NCBI GenBank assembly: GCA_028290305.1
Contig: JAQGKC010000464.1
Span: 1 to 44,414, forward strand
Direction: 5' to 3'
Length of the DNA stretch: 44,414 bases
DNA from: Bradyrhizobium sp.
GTDB lineage: Bacteria; Pseudomonadota; Alphaproteobacteria; Rhizobiales; Xanthobacteraceae
Of the stretch, positions 7,155-15,690 are shown piece by piece. The notes beneath the pieces were generated by a model, which saw only the letters and a list, made by a program, of their open reading frames with translations, did not search any database and was not told where the DNA came from. The position numbers were made by a program, and so were the translations under genes. How positions within the stretch are numbered: position 1 is the first letter of the stretch; the number at the start of each line of letters is the position of its first letter.

Positions 7155-8408
7155 ATGGGTATTTCGCGACGATCCTTGTCGGTCGATCGGCGGACTATTT
7201 TAAGATCCAGCGCCGCTATTGCTGCCGCGCAGTTCTCTTCCCCCTTCATCCTCAAGGCCCGCGGCGAAACCCCCGTCAGGATCGGAATGGTCGATCCGCT
7301 GACGGGTGTTTATGCTGCGATTGCACAGGGTGAGGTGGTGGGAGCGAAATTTGCCGCCGAAGAAATCAACAAGAAGGGCGGCATTCTGGGCCGGCCCGTC
7401 GAGCTTCTCATTGAAGACTCGGCAAACGATGTCGGCACCGGCGTGCAGAAGACGCGCAAGCTGATCGAACGCGATCAGGTGAGTTTCATCATCGGCGACG
7501 TGAATTCCGGTATCGCGATCGCGATGGCGCAAGTCACCAGCGAAAAGAAGGTGCTTCATATCGTCTCGGGCGGCCACACCGATCCGATCACCGGTGCGAA
7601 CTGCTCATGGAACGTGTTCCGGGTCTGTAATTCCACCACCATGGATGCCAACGCCATCGCGAGCACGCTGATGGAGAAATTCGGCAAGAAGTGGTACTTC
7701 CTGACGCCCGACTATGCCTATGGCCACTCGGTCCAGGCGGGCTTTGAAAAGCTCCTGAAAGCCGCGGGCGGCACTTCCGCTGCCTCGCTCGTCCCGCTGG
7801 GAACGCCGGATTATTCGGCGTACCTGATCCAGGCCAAGGCCTACGGTCCGCAGGTGCTCATCAATGTCATGGGTGGCGGCGATCAGGTCTCGAGCCTGAA
7901 GCAGTTCGTCCAGTTCGGCCTGGACAAGCAGATGGCCGTCGGCGGCACCTTGTTCGAACTCGAGAGCATCCGTGCCGTGCCCGATGGCGCGCGCGTCGGA
8001 TGGTGGACCATGGAATGGTGGTGGGACCAGCCGGGCGTACCGCATGTCGCGGAATTCAATGCCTCGATCAAGAAAATAACCGGCGTCGCGGCCACCGCGC
8101 GCAACTGGTTCGGCTATGCATCGGTGCAGACGCTGGCGCTGATTGCGAACCAGGAAAAAACGCTCGACGCCCCGCGGCTGGCGCATGCGCTTTCGGGATT
8201 CAAGCTGCCGCCGGAGATCGCGCTGCAGCCCGGGGCACCGGAATATCGTGCTGGCGACCACGAACTGATGAGCACCGTGTTTGTCGGCGAGGCGCACCCG
8301 CCCCAGGGCGATCCGGACAATATGTTCACCGTGAAAAATCCCGTGCCCGGTGAGAAAGCCGCCGGACCGGCCGGAGAAACCGGCTGCAAGATACAGTGGC
8401 CGGCCTGA
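7155..8408 (+). CDS. ABC transporter substrate-binding protein 1 (Peripla_BP_6 type)
   Basis: This 417-aa periplasmic binding protein belongs to the branched-chain amino acid/amide family. It starts with a Tat-like leader (two Arg in 'SVDRRTILRSS', then a small hydrophobic stretch and ARGE). The mature part opens with RIGMVDPLTGVYA and continues with EINKKGGILGR and ARNWFGYASVQ, all typical of this fold. GGGAGGA precedes the ATG at 7155; the frame is open upstream to 6936, but that part is not coding. The next gene is a close paralogue sharing the same blocks almost word for word (EDSANDVGTGVQK, HIVSGGHTD). The ligand is not evident; amides, urea-like compounds or aromatic acids are possible in this subfamily. 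Confidence 0.88.
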   Translation: MGISRRSLSVDRRTILRSSAAIAAAQFSSPFILKARGETPVRIGMVDPLTGVYAAIAQGEVVGAKFAAEEINKKGGILGRPVELLIEDSANDVGTGVQKTRKLIERDQVSFIIGDVNSGIAIAMAQVTSEKKVLHIVSGGHTDPITGANCSWNVFRVCNSTTMDANAIASTLMEKFGKKWYFLTPDYAYGHSVQAGFEKLLKAAGGTSAASLVPLGTPDYSAYLIQAKAYGPQVLINVMGGGDQVSSLKQFVQFGLDKQMAVGGTLFELESIRAVPDGARVGWWTMEWWWDQPGVPHVAEFNASIKKITGVAATARNWFGYASVQTLALIANQEKTLDAPRLAHALSGFKLPPEIALQPGAPEYRAGDHELMSTVFVGEAHPPQGDPDNMFTVKNPVPGEKAAGPAGETGCKIQWPA

Positions 8409-8507
8409 CACAAGAACGATACGGCCAAGATACGGACATGACGCCCGGTGCCTCAACGCATCGGGCGCCATGAATACCCAAAAAGAAACTCACCCAGGGA
8501 GATTTCC

Positions 8508-9770
8508 ATGACATCGCAGACTTTCGGCGCGAAGTTCGATCGCCGCACACTCATCACGGGCGCCGCCGCGCTGGGCGCCTTCCAGGTGGCATCGCCCTTC
8601 ATCATCCAGGCACGAGGCGAGACGGCAATCCGGATGGGCATGGTCGATCCGCTTACCGGCGTCTACGCCGCGCCGGCCGGCAACGAGGTGATGGGAGCCA
8701 AGCTCGCCGTCGAGCAGATCAACGCCAAAGGCGGCATTCTCGGACGTCAGGTCGAATTGCTGGTGGAAGATTCCGCCAATGACGTCGGCACCGGCGTGCA
8801 AAAAGCGCGCAAGCTGATCGAGCGCGATGGCGTCAACTTCATGATCGGCGACGTCAATTCGGGCGTCGCCGCCGCGATCGCCCAGGTCACCGCCGAAAAG
8901 AAAATCCTGCACATCGTTTCCGGCGGTCACACCGACTCGATTACCGGCAAGGATTGCAAGTGGAATGTGTTCCGCGTCTGCAACACCACGCGGATGGAAG
9001 CCAATTCCGTATCGAACGTGCTGTACACCAAGTACGGCAAGAAGTGGCACTTCATCACACCCGACTACGCCTTCGGCCACACGCTTTATGACGCCTGCAC
9101 CGACGATTTGAAAAAGCTCGGCGGCACCGTCACCGGCAATGAGCTCACGCCTCTGGGCACCACGGATTTCTCCGCCTATCTGATCAAGGCGCGGGCGGCC
9201 AATCCGGACGTGATGATCCTGCTGGTGCAGGGCTCCGACATGATCAACTGCCTCAAGCAGGTGGTGCAGTTCGGCCTCAACAAACAGATCCACGTCGCGG
9301 GAACGCAACAGGAGCTGGAATCGCTGGCCGCGCTGCCGCCGGAAGCCCGCATCGGCGTCTGGATGTTCGAATGGTATTGGAAGCAGCCGGGCGTTCCCGG
9401 CGTCGACAAGTTCGTCGCCGATGTTCGCAAGGTCAACAATGGCAATGTGCCGACCGCACGTCATTGGTTCGGCTATGTCTCGGCGATGAGCTTTGCCCTG
9501 ATCGCCAACCAGGAAAAAAACATCGACGCGGTCAAGCTCGCAGCAGCGCTGGAGAATTTCGAGCTGCCGGATGACGTCAAGCTGCAGCCGAACAAATGCT
9601 ACTACCGCAAGGGCGACCATCAATTGATGACCTCCGCCTTCGTCGGCGAGGCACAGTCAAAGGGCAAGGACGACCCGGAAGATCTGTACCGGGTGGACGA
9701 AGTCATTCCGGGCGACAAGACTGCACCTGCTGTCAGCGAGACCGGCTGTACCATTCAGTGGCCGGCGTAA
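8508..9770 (+). CDS. ABC transporter substrate-binding protein 2 (paralogue)
   Basis: The 420-aa protein is a second Peripla_BP_6 family binding protein. It has a Tat-type leader (FDRRTLITGAAALGAFQ) and the same landmark blocks as its upstream neighbour: RMGMVDPLTGVYA, GGILGRQVELL, EDSANDVGTGVQK, and a C-terminal ETGCTIQWPA against ETGCKIQWPA. By eye the two are roughly 60% identical, so they arose by tandem duplication and have had time to diverge, perhaps to different ligands for one permease. I use the ATG at 8508, after CAGGGAG; the frame is open upstream but without sense. The gap to the first gene is 99 bp. A strong hairpin follows the stop. Confidence 0.88.
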   Translation: MTSQTFGAKFDRRTLITGAAALGAFQVASPFIIQARGETAIRMGMVDPLTGVYAAPAGNEVMGAKLAVEQINAKGGILGRQVELLVEDSANDVGTGVQKARKLIERDGVNFMIGDVNSGVAAAIAQVTAEKKILHIVSGGHTDSITGKDCKWNVFRVCNTTRMEANSVSNVLYTKYGKKWHFITPDYAFGHTLYDACTDDLKKLGGTVTGNELTPLGTTDFSAYLIKARAANPDVMILLVQGSDMINCLKQVVQFGLNKQIHVAGTQQELESLAALPPEARIGVWMFEWYWKQPGVPGVDKFVADVRKVNNGNVPTARHWFGYVSAMSFALIANQEKNIDAVKLAAALENFELPDDVKLQPNKCYYRKGDHQLMTSAFVGEAQSKGKDDPEDLYRVDEVIPGDKTAPAVSETGCTIQWPA

Positions 9771-9790
9771 CGTGACCGCCGTTATTTCCT

Positions 9791-9819
9791 TGATCCGGGA
9801 GCTGATACCTCCCGGATCA
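9791..9819 (+). terminator. Intra-operon hairpin between binding-protein and permease genes
   Basis: An 11-bp perfect stem, TGATCCGGGAG pairing with CTCCCGGATCA, closes a seven-base loop and is followed within a few bases by TGTTTTT. It lies 20 bases after the second binding-protein gene and 28 before livH. Such hairpins in importer operons act as partial terminators or 3' stabilisers that leave more binding protein than membrane subunits. Confidence 0.7.
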
Positions 9820-9847
9820 TCTGCATGTTTTTCTGACCCGGTGATTT

Positions 9848-10717
9848 ATGACGCAACTGCTTCTGTTTAACGTCACCAACGGGCTCATCATCGGCGCGTT
9901 CTACGTGCTGATGGCGCTCGGTCTTTCCCTCATTCTCAATCTGAGCAACGTCATCAATTTTGCCCATGGCGGATTTCTCGTCATCGGCGGTTACATCGCC
10001 TATACGATCACGCCCTATATCGGCTTCTGGGGCGCGCTGCTGCTGGCGCCGCCATTGACCGCCATTATCGGGCTCGCGGTCGAACGCGTGTTGATCCGGC
10101 CGCTCTATGGACGCGATCCGCTCTACAGCCTGCTGCTCACCTTCGGCCTGGCGTTCATGATCGAGGATGGCACCCGCTTCATCTGGGGCCCGCAGGGCAA
10201 GCCGGTGACCATTCCGGCATTTCTGGCGCAGCCCCTGAGCAATGATTTGTTTTTCATCACGGGATATCGCCTGTTCATGGTCGCCGTGGTGATGATTGCC
10301 GTGACGCTGCTGTTCGTGCTGCTGCGCTATACCCGCCTGGGCATTCGCATTCGTGCCGGCACGCTGGATCTCGAGACCGTCGCGGCGCTCGGCATCAATG
10401 TGCAGATGCTGCGCTCGCTTAATTTCGCGGTCGGTATTTTTCTGGCTGGTCTCAGCGGCGTTCTCGCAGCCGGACAATTGGGCCTTGAACCGACCATGGG
10501 GACCGGTCTTTTGATGCCGAGCTTCATTGCCATCATCGTCGGCGGGATCGGCAGCCTGCCGGGAACGCTGATGGGTGGCCTGCTGATCGGGGTGGCGTCG
10601 GGACTAACCGCGGTGTTTCTCCCGGCCGCCAGCGAGGCGGTGATCTACGTCATGATGGCGGTGGTCCTTTTGATACGCCCGCGCGGATTGTTCGGCGAAG
10701 AAGGAATGATGAGTTGA
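9848..10717 (+). CDS. livH: Branched-chain/amide ABC permease, LivH type
   Basis: This 289-aa inner-membrane permease has about eight hydrophobic spans. The N-terminus (NGLIIGAFYVLMALGLSLI) and the NVINFAHGGFL motif are hallmarks of LivH, and the conserved cytoplasmic loop with RIRAGTLDLETVAALGI is the expected ATPase-contact (EAA-like) region. It ends in the typical LLIRPRGLFGEEG. It is the third gene of the operon, after the two binding proteins and a hairpin. Its stop overlaps the start of livM. Confidence 0.92.
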   Translation: MTQLLLFNVTNGLIIGAFYVLMALGLSLILNLSNVINFAHGGFLVIGGYIAYTITPYIGFWGALLLAPPLTAIIGLAVERVLIRPLYGRDPLYSLLLTFGLAFMIEDGTRFIWGPQGKPVTIPAFLAQPLSNDLFFITGYRLFMVAVVMIAVTLLFVLLRYTRLGIRIRAGTLDLETVAALGINVQMLRSLNFAVGIFLAGLSGVLAAGQLGLEPTMGTGLLMPSFIAIIVGGIGSLPGTLMGGLLIGVASGLTAVFLPAASEAVIYVMMAVVLLIRPRGLFGEEGMMS

Positions 10718-11667
10718 GCGCCGAACAAACTCGCAAGCTGATCGTCCTCGCGGCGATCTGGAGCATTTTGCTGCTCGCACCCTATTGGATGGCGCCGCTC
10801 GGGGGTTATACCGCGCTCGCCACCCGCGTCCTGGTGCTGGGGCTCGCGGCGATGTCGCTGAATTTCCTGCTGGGATTTACCGGCGTGCTGTCTTTCGGTC
10901 ACGCCGCCTATTTCGGCCTTGGCGCCTACGGCGCCGGGCTGACACTGAAGTACCTGGCGCTCAGCACGCCGCTTGCCCTCGTCTCAGGAATGCTGCTGGG
11001 CGGTCTCTGCGGCGGTATCCTCGGCACGCTGATCGTGCGACGGCGCGGCGTCTATTTCGCCATGGTGACGATCGCTTTCGGCCAGGTTTTTTACTACATC
11101 GCCTTTCAGTGGAGTTCATTGACCGGCGGTGACGACGGCTTGCGCGGATTTTCGCGTCAACCGATCGACTTCGGCCTGTTCAAGCTCGACATTCTCTCAA
11201 GCGCCAACAACTTCTATTTCTTCGTGCTGTTCTGCTTTGCTCTTGTCGTCGGCGCCATGGGATTTATTTTACGCTCGCCGTTCGGCCGCACCATGATTGC
11301 GATCCGCGAAAATGAGCGCCGCTCCCGCTTCCTCGGCATTCCCGTCGAGCGGCATATCTGGATCGCGTTCACCCTGTCCTGCTTCTTCATGGGATTTGCC
11401 GGTGCGCTCTATGCGCTCGTCAACAACTTCGCCGATCCGAGAGGCCTGCATTACAGCCAGTCCGGCGATTTCGTCATGATGGCTGTGATGGGCGGGATGC
11501 GAAGCTTTTGGGGGCCGCTGCTCGGCGCCGCCGTGTTCGTGGTGCTGCAGGATTATCTGTCGAGCATCACCGTCAACTGGATGTCGTTCGTAGGCCTGCT
11601 ATTCGTCCTGGTGGTGCTGTTCTTCCCGCGCGGGCTGCTTGGCTTCATTCAACGGAGCAAGGCATGA
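10714..11667 (+). CDS. livM: Branched-chain/amide ABC permease, LivM type
   Basis: The 317-aa permease has eight to ten membrane spans. LivM landmarks are SLNFLLGFTGVLSFGHAAYFGLGAY in the first half (quoted here only as the region near residue 50), AIRENERRSRFLGI as the cytoplasmic coupling loop near 200, and the FFPRGLLG tail. The start is a TTG at 10714 that overlaps the livH stop as TTGA, which implies translational coupling; no better ATG is available. Its stop overlaps the livG start as ATGA. Confidence 0.9.
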   Translation: MSAEQTRKLIVLAAIWSILLLAPYWMAPLGGYTALATRVLVLGLAAMSLNFLLGFTGVLSFGHAAYFGLGAYGAGLTLKYLALSTPLALVSGMLLGGLCGGILGTLIVRRRGVYFAMVTIAFGQVFYYIAFQWSSLTGGDDGLRGFSRQPIDFGLFKLDILSSANNFYFFVLFCFALVVGAMGFILRSPFGRTMIAIRENERRSRFLGIPVERHIWIAFTLSCFFMGFAGALYALVNNFADPRGLHYSQSGDFVMMAVMGGMRSFWGPLLGAAVFVVLQDYLSSITVNWMSFVGLLFVLVVLFFPRGLLGFIQRSKA

Positions 11668-12413
11668 ACGTCCTCGAAATCCAGAATGTCACCAAGAGAT
11701 TCGGCAATCTCGTCGCTGTGCGCGACGTATCGTTGAATGTGGCGAAGGGAGAAATGTGCGCGATCATCGGGCCGAACGGCGCCGGCAAGACGACCTTCTT
11801 CAACCTGATCAGCGGATTCTTTCCGCCGACCTCCGGCGCCATCACATTCGACGGCCGCAACATCACCAGACTTTCCACGCATGAACGCGTCACGCTCGGC
11901 ATGGCCAGGACTTTTCAGATTACCGAGATTTTTCCCGAACTCACCGTCTTCGAAAACGTCCGCATCGCCGCGGAAGTGGCCGGCGGATACCGATTGCGGC
12001 CCTGGATCAACCGTTCGGAACAGGCAAAGATCTATCAGCGCGTCGATGAGACACTCAAACTGGTCTCGCTGGAAACAAAGACGGACAGGCTGGTCGGTGA
12101 ACTCGCCCACGGCGATCAGCGCGCCGCCGAGATCGCGATGGCGCTGGCATTGCAGCCGCATCTGCTGCTGCTCGACGAGCCCACAGCCGGCATGGGCGAC
12201 CAGGAAACCTACCAGATCACCCAACTGATCCGCCGGCTGCACCGCGACAGCAACTACACCATCGTGCTGATCGAGCACGATATGCGCGTGGTATTTCATC
12301 TCGCCGACCGCATCTGCGTGCTCGACCAGGGCCGGATGCTGGCGCAGGGCACGCCGCAGGAGATCGCCGCCAACGAGACCGTTCAGGCCGCCTATCTGGG
12401 CAACGCCGCATGA
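11664..12413 (+). CDS. livG: Branched-chain/amide ABC ATPase, LivG type
   Basis: This ATPase of 249 aa carries a Walker A GPNGAGKTT at about residue 36, a Q-loop region (GMARTFQI), the signature variant LAHGDQR, Walker B LLLLDEPTAGMG, and the switch His in VLIEHD. The AHGDQR signature and the DEPTAGMG variant are typical of LivG rather than LivF. The ATG at 11664 overlaps the livM stop (ATGA). The frame is open upstream to 11508, but that is out-of-phase livM sequence. Its own stop overlaps the livF start in the same way, so the permease and ATPase genes are tightly coupled. Confidence 0.93.
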   Translation: MNVLEIQNVTKRFGNLVAVRDVSLNVAKGEMCAIIGPNGAGKTTFFNLISGFFPPTSGAITFDGRNITRLSTHERVTLGMARTFQITEIFPELTVFENVRIAAEVAGGYRLRPWINRSEQAKIYQRVDETLKLVSLETKTDRLVGELAHGDQRAAEIAMALALQPHLLLLDEPTAGMGDQETYQITQLIRRLHRDSNYTIVLIEHDMRVVFHLADRICVLDQGRMLAQGTPQEIAANETVQAAYLGNAA

Positions 12414-13132
12414 CCGCAGCACTGACAGCCGAAGGCCTCCACACCTATTACGGCAAGAGCCATATCCTGCATGGCGTCAGCATTGAAGTTGCCGAGGGCA
12501 AGATCACCGCGCTGCTTGGGCGCAATGGCGCAGGGAAGAGCACGACGCTGCGAAGCCTGATGGGTCTGACGCCGGCGCGCGAAGGCAAGATCACGATCTT
12601 CGGCGAGGACACCACGCATTGGCCGACTTTCCGCATCGCAGCCCAAGGGGTGGGCTATGTGCCGGAAGGCCGGCGCATCTTTGCCAATCTCAGCGTCGAG
12701 GAGAACCTCAAGGTTCCGCTCGAACGCGGTGGCCCGTGGACCATCGCGCGGATTTATCAGCTGTTCCCTCGCCTGGAGGAGCGCAAGCTCAACCGCGGCC
12801 GTCAGCTTTCCGGCGGCGAACAGGAGATGCTGTCGATCGCGCGTGCGTTGCTGCTCAATCCAAAACTCCTGATTCTCGACGAGCCCTCGCAAGGACTGGC
12901 GCCGCTGATCGTGCGCGAGGTGTTTCGCATCGTCCAGCAGATGAAGGCCGAGGGCATCTCCGTTCTGCTGGTCGAACAGAATGCGCGGATGAGCCTGGAG
13001 ATTGCCGACAACGCCTATGTGCTGGATGACGGGATCGTCGTCTATTCCGGACCGGCCCGCGAACTCGCCGCCGACGAGGCACGGGTCCGGGCGCTCGCCG
13101 GCGCCAGCGCCGAGGAATGGACACTGGCTTAA
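12410..13132 (+). CDS. livF: Branched-chain/amide ABC ATPase, LivF type
   Basis: The second ATPase of the importer is 240 aa. It has Walker A LGRNGAGKST, the family motif VGYVPEGRRIF, signature LSGGEQEMLSIARAL, and Walker B LLILDEPSQGLAP followed by VLLVEQNA. VGYVPEGR and the SQGLAP variant identify LivF-type subunits. It is the last gene of the six-gene operon; its start overlaps livG by four bases. The 316 bp after it contain no gene. Confidence 0.93.
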   Translation: MTAALTAEGLHTYYGKSHILHGVSIEVAEGKITALLGRNGAGKSTTLRSLMGLTPAREGKITIFGEDTTHWPTFRIAAQGVGYVPEGRRIFANLSVEENLKVPLERGGPWTIARIYQLFPRLEERKLNRGRQLSGGEQEMLSIARALLLNPKLLILDEPSQGLAPLIVREVFRIVQQMKAEGISVLLVEQNARMSLEIADNAYVLDDGIVVYSGPARELAADEARVRALAGASAEEWTLA

Positions 13133-13448
13133 GAGTCCGATTCGAAATGCAGTCTATCGAATTGGGACGTGAACTCATAATCCACAGCGTTGACGGATGT
13201 CCGCTTTGCTGCGCATTGCGGACTCCACTCGGACATCGCGTAAGGTCCGAAAAGTGCCAACAGGTGACATTCGCGAATGAAAGAGGCTGGCAGGCAAGAA
13301 GAGTAGGAGGGCGGCAGCGGTGCTTTCATACGAGTCTCACGGCAAGGTCTTGCGAATGGGCCACGATGATGTTCGAGGAGATTCGCAACGACCACGCGGG
13401 CCGCGCCCCTTACACTGGCGTGGTAAAGCACCGCACCGGTGCGGCCCG
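13133..13448. other. 316-bp convergent gap with repeat-like palindromes
   Basis: No gene is seen between livF and the convergent MDR gene. At 13198-13222 GTCCGC and GCGGAC face each other, within a segment related in style to the ATGTCCGC/GCGGACAT intergenic repeats common in Bradyrhizobium. A perfect 14-bp palindrome CCGCACCGGTGCGG lies at 13431-13444, just past the MDR stop, and may serve as a terminator stem. Confidence 0.5.
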
Positions 13449-14450
13449 CTAGTTGCCTGAGGCGGTGATGTCGACCACCAGCTTGCCCCTGGCCGCCCCT
13501 GCCCTGATGGTGCGGTAGGCGTCGCACATGGTGCTCAGGGTGAAGCGCCGCTCGTCTAGAACCGGGGCCAGCCGTCCGGATTCGACCAAATGCCTCGCCT
13601 GATCGAGAACCTCGCGATGATGGGGGCGCCCCTCGCCGGACAGCAGCGGCGGCAAGGTGAACACGCCGGAATAGGTCGCTTCCTTGAAGGAAAGCGGCGC
13701 CAGCGCATGGGTCCCCCAGCCGAGGCAGCTCACCACATGCCCAAAGCGCCGCACGGCCTGGAAGGATGCATCGAGGGCGGCGCCGCCTACGGTGTCATAG
13801 ACGCGGTCGAAACCGCGCCCGCCCGTCAGGCGCTGCACATAATCCCAGACAGGTTCGGTCCGGTCGATGAAGATCGCGCCCAGGCTCTCGATGATGGCGC
13901 GGCTATGCGCAGATCCGGTCGCGAAAACTTCCGCTCCGTAGGAGCGTGCGAGTTGGACCGCCACATGGCCTACGCCGCCAGCACCACCCTGGACCAGGAC
14001 GGTTTCGCCCGCGCCAACCCTCATGCGATCGACCAGACCCTCCCAGGCGGTGATGACAACGGAGGGTAGCGCCGCCGCCGCCTGCATCGATAGATTTGCC
14101 GGCTTCATCGCCAGAAGATCCGCGTCAACCGCGGCATATTCCGCGAGCGTGCCTTGCAGTCCGCCGACGCCGCCAGCCATACCGTAAACTTCATCACCGG
14201 GCCGGAAGTCGGTCACGGCGGAACCCACCGCTTCGACGGTGCCGGCAAGGTCAATTCCGAGTATCGCCGGCAACGAATGGCGGGCATGCTCCGCCGCGCC
14301 GGCGTGGATCTTCGTATCGAGCGGATTGACGCTGCTGGCGGCGATGCGCACCAAAACCTCACCAGGGCCGGGCGCCGGCACTGGGACATCGGAGATTCGG
14401 AACGGCGCGCCGTACGTTTCGAGGATCGCGGCTTTCATCGTCTTGGTCAT
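13449..14450 (-). CDS. NADPH:quinone reductase-like MDR oxidoreductase
   Basis: This 333-aa medium-chain reductase has the N-terminal AASSVNPLDTKI and GIDLAGTVEAVG blocks and a clear cofactor motif, VQGGAGGVGHVAVQLA, near the middle. No zinc-site cysteines are seen, so it belongs to the QOR-like, zinc-independent branch acting on quinones or other conjugated carbonyls. I start at the ATG at 14450, after AGGAGAGA; an in-frame upstream ATG at 14483 lacks this. The gene diverges from a LysR-type regulator with a palindrome in the shared 102-bp gap, so it is probably that regulator's target. Confidence 0.87.
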   Translation of the reverse strand: MTKTMKAAILETYGAPFRISDVPVPAPGPGEVLVRIAASSVNPLDTKIHAGAAEHARHSLPAILGIDLAGTVEAVGSAVTDFRPGDEVYGMAGGVGGLQGTLAEYAAVDADLLAMKPANLSMQAAAALPSVVITAWEGLVDRMRVGAGETVLVQGGAGGVGHVAVQLARSYGAEVFATGSAHSRAIIESLGAIFIDRTEPVWDYVQRLTGGRGFDRVYDTVGGAALDASFQAVRRFGHVVSCLGWGTHALAPLSFKEATYSGVFTLPPLLSGEGRPHHREVLDQARHLVESGRLAPVLDERRFTLSTMCDAYRTIRAGAARGKLVVDITASGN

Positions 14451-14517
14451 GATGCTCTCTCCTGGAAGGCCATTCCTGACCATTGCGCTTTCTCTTCTGC
14501 ATGGACATCAATAATGT

Positions 14518-14534
14518 TGCACGAAATTCATGCA
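14518..14534. promoter_or_regulatory. LysR-type operator candidate
   Basis: TGCACGAA and TTCATGCA face each other around a central A, with seven of eight positions pairing. The site is in the divergent gap, 19 bp before the LysR start. Size and place fit the self-regulatory site of a LysR protein controlling the divergent MDR gene. Confidence 0.5.
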
Positions 14535-14552
14535 GTTTTGTTTGGGTGTCGA

Positions 14553-15404
14553 ATGGAGTGGAGCGATCTCAGGATATTTCTCGCAATCGCCCGCGCGGGT
14601 ACGCTCGGCGCGGCCGCGCGGAGCCTCGGTCAGACCCAGCCAACCATGGGACGGCGGCTGCGGGCGCTGGAAACCGCGGTCGGCCATGCGCTGTTCCAGC
14701 GGACCGCCGACGGCTTCATCATGACCGACGAGGGCAACGCTCTCCTCGAACACGCCGAGCGGATGGAGGAGGAGGCGCTCGCCTTCCAACGTCGGCTCGC
14801 CGGCTCCGATGCGCAGCTCGAAGGCATGCTGCGACTCTCGTCTTCCGACTGGTTCGGCACCTACATGCTGGCGCCCGTTCTGGCGGAGTTCAGCGAGCGT
14901 CATCCGAAGGTCTGCGTCGAGCTGCTGAGCGATGCCCGCCTGTACAGCCTGCCGCGACGCGAGGCCGACATTGCGTTCCGGATCAAGGCGTTCGAGGAGC
15001 CGGAGGTTGTCTCCCGGCGGCTGCTGCACTGCTCCTACGCGGTCTATGCGCGGTCCGACGCCGTCATCACTTTGACCGGTGGGGGCGCGGGCCTGCGCCT
15101 GATCACGATGGACACGGCGTTTGCGGAGATGCCGGACGCGCTATGGCTGAAGCGGGTCCTCCCCACAGCTCAGATCGCGATGCGCAGCAACAGCCGCCTG
15201 CTGCAAGCGGAGTTCTGCCGCCAAGGCATGGGGTTGGCGATATTGCCGAAGCCCCTCGGCGACCGCATCCCGGACATCGTGCCGATTAATTTGGGGGAGG
15301 CGCCACCCGAGCGGGACACCTACGTCGGGTATCATCGGGACCTGCGCCGTCTGTCTCGCATGCGGGCATTGCTCGACCTCGTCATCGAGAGGCTGGCAAA
15401 CTGA
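14553..15404 (+). CDS. LysR-family transcriptional regulator
   Basis: The 283-aa protein has an N-terminal winged helix-turn-helix (DLRIFLAIARAGTLGAAARS, then LGQTQPTMGRRLRALE and LFQRTADG) and a C-terminal periplasmic-binding-like effector domain. The MGRR in the recognition helix region puts it in the group of LysR proteins that control a single nearby gene. I use the ATG at 14553 because the N-terminus then matches the family (MEWSDLRIF). The upstream in-frame extension to 14154 is antisense to the MDR gene. It is divergent from that MDR gene. The inducer is unknown. Confidence 0.88.
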   Translation: MEWSDLRIFLAIARAGTLGAAARSLGQTQPTMGRRLRALETAVGHALFQRTADGFIMTDEGNALLEHAERMEEEALAFQRRLAGSDAQLEGMLRLSSSDWFGTYMLAPVLAEFSERHPKVCVELLSDARLYSLPRREADIAFRIKAFEEPEVVSRRLLHCSYAVYARSDAVITLTGGGAGLRLITMDTAFAEMPDALWLKRVLPTAQIAMRSNSRLLQAEFCRQGMGLAILPKPLGDRIPDIVPINLGEAPPERDTYVGYHRDLRRLSRMRALLDLVIERLAN

Positions 15405-15690
15405 CGGAAAGCGCCGTCGCGGCTGGAACAGATTGGCAGCTCCGGAATCTTTCCTGAACTCAGCGGACGCCGACCGAATGTCCGTTGAGGGTCTCATTCG
15501 CTCCGATTTTGGCATGTTCGCCGCATGTCCGGTTTGGGGATGCCGGAAATGCTGGTTCACTGTTGATGATGTCAGTCGAGACGCGATTCAAGCTCCCAAA
15601 CCGGGGCGCGGATCACACGGCATCGGGCTGCGCCTTGCGCCGACCCGTTGGCTCGCCATGACGCCCTCAAACCCCAACGGTAAATCCGCA

